58,951 nt of DNA from Blattamonas nauphoetae (Eukaryota; Preaxostyla; Oxymonadida). How positions within the stretch are numbered: position 1 is the first letter of the stretch; the number at the start of each line of letters is the position of its first letter. The notes beneath the pieces are model-generated. The model was not told the DNA's origin. It made no database searches and saw nothing but the letters and a program-made list of their open reading frames with translations. Shown here piece after piece: positions 53,087-58,951 of the stretch. The stretch is from the NCBI GenBank assembly GCA_033064195.1, contig JARBJD010000404.1, positions 1-58,951 of the forward strand, in the 5' to 3' direction. Both the position numbers and the translations under genes were made by a program.

Positions 53087-56000
53087 TTATTCAATTATAT
53101 AATCAGTTGCTTTCAGTCCATGAATGAATGGAGGACACGAGTCATTTTCAAGTACGATTGCCTTCAGATGTATTCCACTGAGACTGAGTTTTTGCTGTTG
53201 TATTTTAGCTATTTCAAATCCATTGGTGTCATCGTCAGAATGAACTCTTCTTGTCTGAAAGTTCAGTGTTGTTGTCACAGTTTTCTCTCCATTCAGGCAC
53301 TTCACATAATCGTCACTTGTGATGTTTGTTTTCTTCAGAGACACTCCTTTGATTTTGCATTTCTCATCGAGCGAGTAACACTTGGGTGCAAGACAGATCA
53401 TCTGTTCACCTTCCTTTTCAATTGCTAATCCCAACAGTTTCTTCTCATCATCGACACCCTTTTCAGGATTGGGAAACCATTCATATTTGTGAGCATCGTA
53501 GAATTCCTTGTCAGCAATCACGTGTTCAAACTGTTGATGAATTCCAGCATTCGGATCACCTGCAATTGCCCAATAAGCAGAGTCAGTGTCTCCCTCACAG
53601 AAGTGAATCTTGTTCATGTCAAGACACTTATACATGGTGTAGATGAAATTCAGATACCAGAACTTGGCATTGTCGAGTGTGAACACCGCTTCCTGCAGAC
53701 ATGTCTTGCACGATGCTTTCTCTCTATCTTCGATCACGATGTAGTTGTCCTCATTGATTTCTCTTGTTGCCACAAATCCTTTCATCATTTGTTTCAAGTA
53801 TGTTCTCTTCTCATTGCAGATTGTGATTGAGTTGTACTTCTCAGTGTTCATTCCATCATATCCGTAACTTCCATTCAAGTTCGTCTTACAGAATTGTTCC
53901 TTTCCTTTATTTCCAACCTTCATTGCTTCAATTCGATCATTCATGAACGATGTCACAAATGGTTCAAATCCAGCATGTCTCGAGAATACCATCACACTCT
54001 TAACGTCGTCCACAATGACAGTAGTCGATCGATGAGGAACCACAGATAGTATGTCGAAAAGAACATATACTGATCGTGAGTGCTCAAGAGTTGAGTCAGC
54101 TTCCGTTGTTTGTCATCAGTCTTCAATCCATGTTTCTTCATCAACGAATACGTCTTCTCTCAATGTTTTCTTCTGTTGTATTGACCACAATGATGTTTCT
54201 GAAGATTGGTGGGAAGTTAATGAAATCATTTATGGATTTCTCGTCGATGTGTCCTTTCAGTTCAGCAACAAACAGTGTCTTCTGGTTCTTGTCCTCTATG
54301 ATCTCCCGACATTCTTTTGTCTCCTGTGGCTGTGTACAAACATCTTCCTGGCAAATACATTCTGTGTTTGGTGTATGGATTATTCTTGTTCTTGATTGAT
54401 GAGAATGCACTTGGATAGAGGGAATTAAAGTCAACACCACAGACATGAGTCATGATGTGTTCAGTATCTATTGATTTGACTTTTCCGTCTTCGTATGTGA
54501 AGTGATTGATTGGTGTCACATCTTTGATGTTCTGTCGATGTTGAACATTCGATAATCCACCAGTCACTGCTGCTCTCAGTTTGTGATATGTTTGCTCATG
54601 TGTCAGAGTCATTGGTAGTGATTTCCAGATGCAATACTTCTTCAGTTGAATTCTCAATCGAGTGAGATGCTCGTCCTTGTCCGACTTGTAAGTGTTGCAG
54701 TAGTCACAGCAGATCTTGACGTTCTCTTTAGAATGTCCTTTCAATTGTCGATTCTATCCAAAGTTGGTCGTACTGCTTGTGTGAAGTGGCACTTGCAGAT
54801 ATAGCATACTTTCTTGCACTGTTGAACAAACCAATCATAGTCTGCTTCAGTGACATTGTTGGTAGAATTGCGATGAGCTTTCTGGTCTTGATACCTGTAT
54901 CCTTCCACTTTGTATTTCCAGTATTGTGGTGATCTTGATTGGTCCAGATTCGTCACATTCGTTGTAGTCAGCATCAATATCAAAGTCCTTTAGGCACATG
55001 CATACTTGATTGCAGAAGCATTTGCTGACAATGAGAGATTGTGCAACATATCCACTTTGTATTGGAAGTTCAGATCAATAAGATTGTCCAGTGGTGCAAT
55101 CATACATTCGACATCTCTGATGTTGTAGAATTTCAGATATTCCCATCTGTTTTGAATCCTTGCTTGTTCCAATCATCAAGATACAATTGGTAATCACTGT
55201 CAGACATTTCACTGTTGTTGAGACTGGAGTAGAATTCATATTTGGAGAATGGTTCTTGTTTGCTCAATACTGTATCGTAGTCTGATGAATCAAATGATTC
55301 GTATGCAAAGAATGATTTCTGAAGTGTGGTGTTTCCTCCGAAGGCTTTGACTGCATTATCCAACGTCATTGGTCCTGTGTATGACATCATGTCAATGAAT
55401 CGAAGGACTTGTTGTGTTTTCTCGTGTCTGATCAAGACTTGTTTGTACTTTGTTGTTGATCCAAGGAAGCTCACCACTTTCCAATCCTTATCAACGAGAT
55501 CACGAAAGATAAGATTGATGTCGAATCTGGAACTGTTGAATCAATGACACTGACTTCATTCTGTGAAGGAATCTCTGGGTCTTCAAATTGATTGTTCTCT
55601 CTTACTGTTTCTGCAAACTTGAAGAGTTCTCTGATCCACTGCTTCACAAAGTCCTTTCCATCTCGAAGATCAAAGTAGATTGACTTCACACCTGATTTTG
55701 TTTTGATTGGGGATGCAACAGAGGTTTCAAGTGTGAAATCAATTGAGTATTGTCATCAGAGAAGATTGTCAAGAATGAGATCATCCATTGTTTCGAAATC
55801 GTAAGTGATGTAGTACTGTGTTGGTTTGAATTCGTCCTGTCTTTTGTGTGCCATCAGAAATTCATTTGTATTGTTAGAATTATACGGCCTTGGCGTTTTA
55901 TCAAGTGAGATTTTCTTCACATGTTTTCCATCAAGTTCCTTACATTCGGCAAGATGCTTCTCGTAGTATCTCTTGAAGTTTGTATCCTTCACTTGGAATC

Positions 56001-56860
56001 CTCTCGATTGACAGAATGGACAGAGTTTGTATCCAGTGAGTTTCTCAGGATCAACAATGAACATCGCATGAACGAGAGTTGCGGTGAGCGGAATCATCAG
56101 AAGTGGAAGAACTCTTGCATCATCATTCTCGTTGATGTACGATTGACTGAGGAAGTACCGCTTCTTGTCTTCGTCGTATTCATAAATGTGAACAGTGATG
56201 TTGAATACTTGCATTGCTCTCTCTAAATCACATGCAATATCAAATCCAGGATATTGTTGAAGATGTAAGTCAATTGTCGAGACTTCAGATGTGTGAGATT
56301 CATCCATTGTGCGAACAATCTGTAGGCTTCACTGTTCCTCATATTGATTGAGATTTTCTCGCCTTTGACATCTTGAAGTGTAAGGAACGATAGTGCTTGA
56401 AAGAAGCAGATGTTGTACTCGGAATCAATGTATCGAACATTTCTCGTTTTGATGTGTTCAGTTAGAATGGTGTTGGCTTTTCCTGCAACTGGAAATCTGT
56501 AAACAGCAACAAGAATGGAGTGGAATGCAATAAACATCGTCTTTGTATCCATCAGTGTTCTCTCCTGTGATTCTTTGATCAGATTGATCGCATATTTTGA
56601 ATACTCATCGATGTCTGCTTCACTTCGTATCACCGTTGGGAAACTCTTCGATGTGTTCTCAATTCTGGTCTGAAGTCATTGTATGTTGTCTCATCATTGT
56701 CTTTTCTTTGCAACGATCTTTCCAAAGTCGATACTGATCTTGAATGGACGATCCTTCTCTTTTCATACACTGCATTGATGAAGGTTGTGATTTCCTCAAC
56801 ATTCTTCAGATGGTTAATGAAAGTACAGCTGATACGGTTTTCCATTGTCACTCACTTTCT
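53087..56860 (-). pseudogene. Polinton protein-primed DNA polymerase B, broken
   Basis: Recognisable parts in order along the minus strand are the exonuclease region (TYDFETMDD near 55780), the polymerase motif A region (VDFNSLYPSAFSSI near 54420), the motif B region (NLNGSYGYDGMNTEKYNS near 53870) and motif C (CEGDTDSAYWAI near 53600). A Cys-x2-Cys, HNH/endonuclease VII-like finger (CYICKCHF, TLDRIDN) lies at about 54700-54830, between exonuclease and motif A. The gene is broken, with roughly half a dozen or more breaks, so this copy is a fossil. The family replicates linear DNA from a protein primer. Confidence 0.85.
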
Positions 56861-57600
56861 CGATCTCATTCTTCTTGAACTTCTTTCGTGCATTTGTCAG
56901 ACACTCATTGAATCAAGTTTGTCTCTTGGTTCAGCCAGTAAGATACATTCATTGAATCCATCAAATTGCTTCACTTTTCTTGTTTCCATCTGTTCATTTT
57001 CTTTTGAATGATCAACAGATTCTTCATCCAATGATCCATCAACTTCTCCTCAATTGATTTGAGCTTCCGTGTGATCTTGAACACTTGCTTTTCAATTCAG
57101 TTTCGTTCACTCTTGGATTTGCTTTCATCAATTATGATTACGTTTTATCCTCTTCATTCATCATTGCGTTGTTGTTCTGTTCATTCTGTCTCTGAATCAA
57201 TGTTCTTTGTTCGATTTGTCGTTGATGTCTCACTTCGTTCAGGAATTTTGGAATTAAATTGATATTAAGATATGCTGTTGGATTAGGTTTCGATATCTAA
57301 CATCTGGGTGTTGAAGCATTGCCAGGAGAATGAATAGTGATGTTGCTTGTATGGACTGTCAGGTTTGTATGTTCGACCATCTGTAAATGCGAATTGAGTG
57401 TTTGGAAAGAGTTCTCTAACCTCTCTGATTTGTTCCTTCACTTTCCAGAGTTGTGTCATTTACTACAAATTAAAAAAATAAAAATAAAAAAGTTGAGTGA
57501 TTATTTTGACTTTCTCAAATGTGGCTTCTTCTTTGCTTTCAGCCATGAACCTAGTCGCACTTTGAAACTTCAGATCCACCAATTTCTCGATACGTGAATG
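56861..57600. other. Polinton interior, no confident gene
   Basis: Between the polymerase and the right terminal repeat only short frames are seen, rich in Lys/Glu on the minus strand. They may be remains of the polymerase N-terminal region or a small extra gene. No motif is recognised. An AT-rich block (acaaattaaaaaaataaaaa) at about 57466-57490 resembles the start-site motif in inverted orientation. Confidence 0.4.
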
Positions 57601-58951
57601 GAGTCAGGACTTGCTTGTACTCACAACAAGCTCACAGTTGTACTTCCTCAGTTCATTCTCCACAAATGATTGAGTGTAGTGTCGACGTTGTGACATGTGT
57701 GGTCTGTTACCTTGATTCCACAACTTTGGCTTAATCCTCCACTCACCTTCATGGACGCCAGATGACTGGTTCTGTGCTCCGGACATACTCAGAAACAAGT
57801 TCACAGTTCTCTTTTTCATTGATTCAATCAACTTTTCTCGGGTTCATTTTATACAAAATAAAAGTCAAAACAATTTTAGAAACAATGAAATTATGTTCAA
57901 TCACTCTGTGTATTTTACCAACATATTCTAGAACCGACAATGTCAATAACAGCCTATTTGCGATTTCAATGAAATTTGACAAAATATGGGGAATGATCAG
58001 ATTCGACAATCCTTCTTTCTTTCAGCTTTTATGCGTTTTGGAACCTGCGGATGCTCGGCATCATCACTGTATGCTTCATTTTCAATTTCACCTCTTTTAC
58101 CAACTTTTTGACTTGATCCTGATCACGCTCCATCTCTGTTGTTGTTCGTCTTCTTCGACATTTTCTTCCGTTCTCTTCTTTACTCTTTTGTTTTCAACTG
58201 TTTTCATGTGTTTTCTCTCTTATTCTTCTTCAGGTGTCACCGTAGTAGAACATTTCATCACTTCTCAATTTTTACATTGTATGTTGCTTAGTATCGTTCA
58301 CAACATCCTTCTTTATTCTCTTCTTCTCTTTGTTTCGCTTCCTCTTGTCACCATTTTTTCATATTCACCTCTTTTCCCCTCTTTTTAGGTTCGATCTCAG
58401 TCATCTTCCAATTTGGAACTTTCCAGTAATATTGAGTATGTCACTCTCATTCTCTTCTTCTTTCTTTCTTCTGTTTTCTTCCATTTTCATATGTTTTGTT
58501 CCTTCTTTTCTTCCAGGTATTCTCAGATTGAACAGATCATCGATTGCATCGTTTTTTACCTTGTATGTTTCAGATTATCGCTTTAAACAAGCTTTCTTTC
58601 TTCTCTTCTTCTTTCTTCAACTTGTTTTGATTCTCGTTTTCTCACTTTCACCTCTTTTTACAACTTTTTGGAGGTTCAATCAAGATTGCCGCGGCATCTT
58701 TGCACTTTTCCGTCTTCGTCATCATTTCGTTCTTATTCTTCTTTCTTTCCAGCTTTTTCACTTTCATTTTCATCATTTCGTCTCTTATTCTTTCCTAGAT
58801 CATACCGTATTGAACCGATCAACTTAGCTCCATACTGCTGTATGTTGCTTCCTCTCTCTTCAAACTTACTTGTTCAGCTCTTCTTTTTTCCCTTCTTTTG
58901 CTTGTTTCATTCTCGTTGTTCTTACTCATCTTTTTCTCACTTTTTAGACTC
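57600..58951. repeat. Polinton right terminal inverted repeat (runs off window)
   Basis: Reverse complement of 40158-41520 with scattered substitutions and small indels. The same subrepeats of about 280 bp are seen (gtatgttgctt landmarks near 58281, 58562 and 58842). It includes the partner of the small gene near its inner edge, with start at 57846 (MNPRE) reading left. The outer end and target duplication are outside the window. Confidence 0.9.

Larger units (their letters stand above)
40158..58951. mobile_element. Polinton/Maverick fossil, right end outside window
   Basis: A large element is bounded by long terminal inverted repeats. The match runs at least from 40158-41520 on the left to 57600-58951 on the right, where the window ends; the left terminus may lie further out. 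It carries the full Polinton set: protein-primed DNA polymerase B, retroviral-type integrase, packaging ATPase, two capsid-like proteins and several small virion-type proteins, plus an S74-chaperone fibre. The structural genes and integrase look whole. The polymerase is broken, with roughly half a dozen or more breaks. The two terminal repeats are no longer identical, which points to an insertion that is not brand-new but still well preserved. A short non-autonomous element seems to be inserted at 52387-52882. Confidence 0.93.

Overview
The window looks like nuclear DNA of a gene-dense, short-intron protist. The best guess is an oxymonad (Preaxostyla) close to Blattamonas/Streblomastix. The reasons are very short GT-AG introns (31-95 bp), a secreted protein joined through one membrane span to a degenerate protein-kinase C-lobe (a type I associate with Blattamonas-like genomes), multi-domain SPRY-like proteins, and a heavy load of hAT, Tc1/mariner and Polinton elements. 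The taxon is an inference from recall, not a database result.

Layout. 0.2-2.4 kb is a 32-bp minisatellite that is open in all six frames. 2.6-9.5 kb holds a small spliced gene, several low-complexity or decayed host coding stretches and a membrane-protein frame on the minus strand. 10.2-11.1 kb is a 30-bp acidic-coding satellite. 11.2-14.0 kb is a nearly full-length hAT transposase (minus strand, frame-broken). 15.26-17.30 kb is a well-supported six-exon SPRY-like gene. 17.3-24.35 kb is rearranged DNA with two large foldback elements whose arms are near-identical, and with inverted copies of the SPRY gene 3' end. 24.34-25.85 kb is a second, 5'-truncated SPRY-like gene. 26.0-27.2 kb is an ABCC transporter pseudogene, and 27.2-29.8 kb is the secreted/transmembrane pseudokinase gene. 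29.9-38.6 kb is a nest of DNA transposons: a TA-flanked MITE, a Tc1 element with an inverted half-copy, four hAT-type MITEs with perfect 8-bp target duplications (one inserted 2 bp inside the end of another), a decayed hAT transposase and a lone Polinton fragment. From about 40.2 kb to the window end is a large Polinton/Maverick fossil with long terminal inverted repeats; its right end runs off the window.

Polinton parts. On the plus strand are a fibre-like protein with an S74 chaperone domain and the packaging ATPase. On the minus strand are two tandem paralogous capsid-like proteins, several small virion-type proteins, a retroviral-type integrase and a protein-primed DNA polymerase B. Many of its genes share an AT-rich motif just upstream of the start. 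Capsid and integrase frames are long and open; the polymerase is broken in several places.

Most interesting host-level signal: in at least five independent host or DNA-transposon reading frames, TAA or TAG interrupts an otherwise continuous, recognisable protein, while the supported ends of such frames are mostly TGA. This fits a TAA/TAG = Gln code as known from the oxymonad Streblomastix, although decay by C-to-T change cannot be excluded. The Polinton was not used in that argument.
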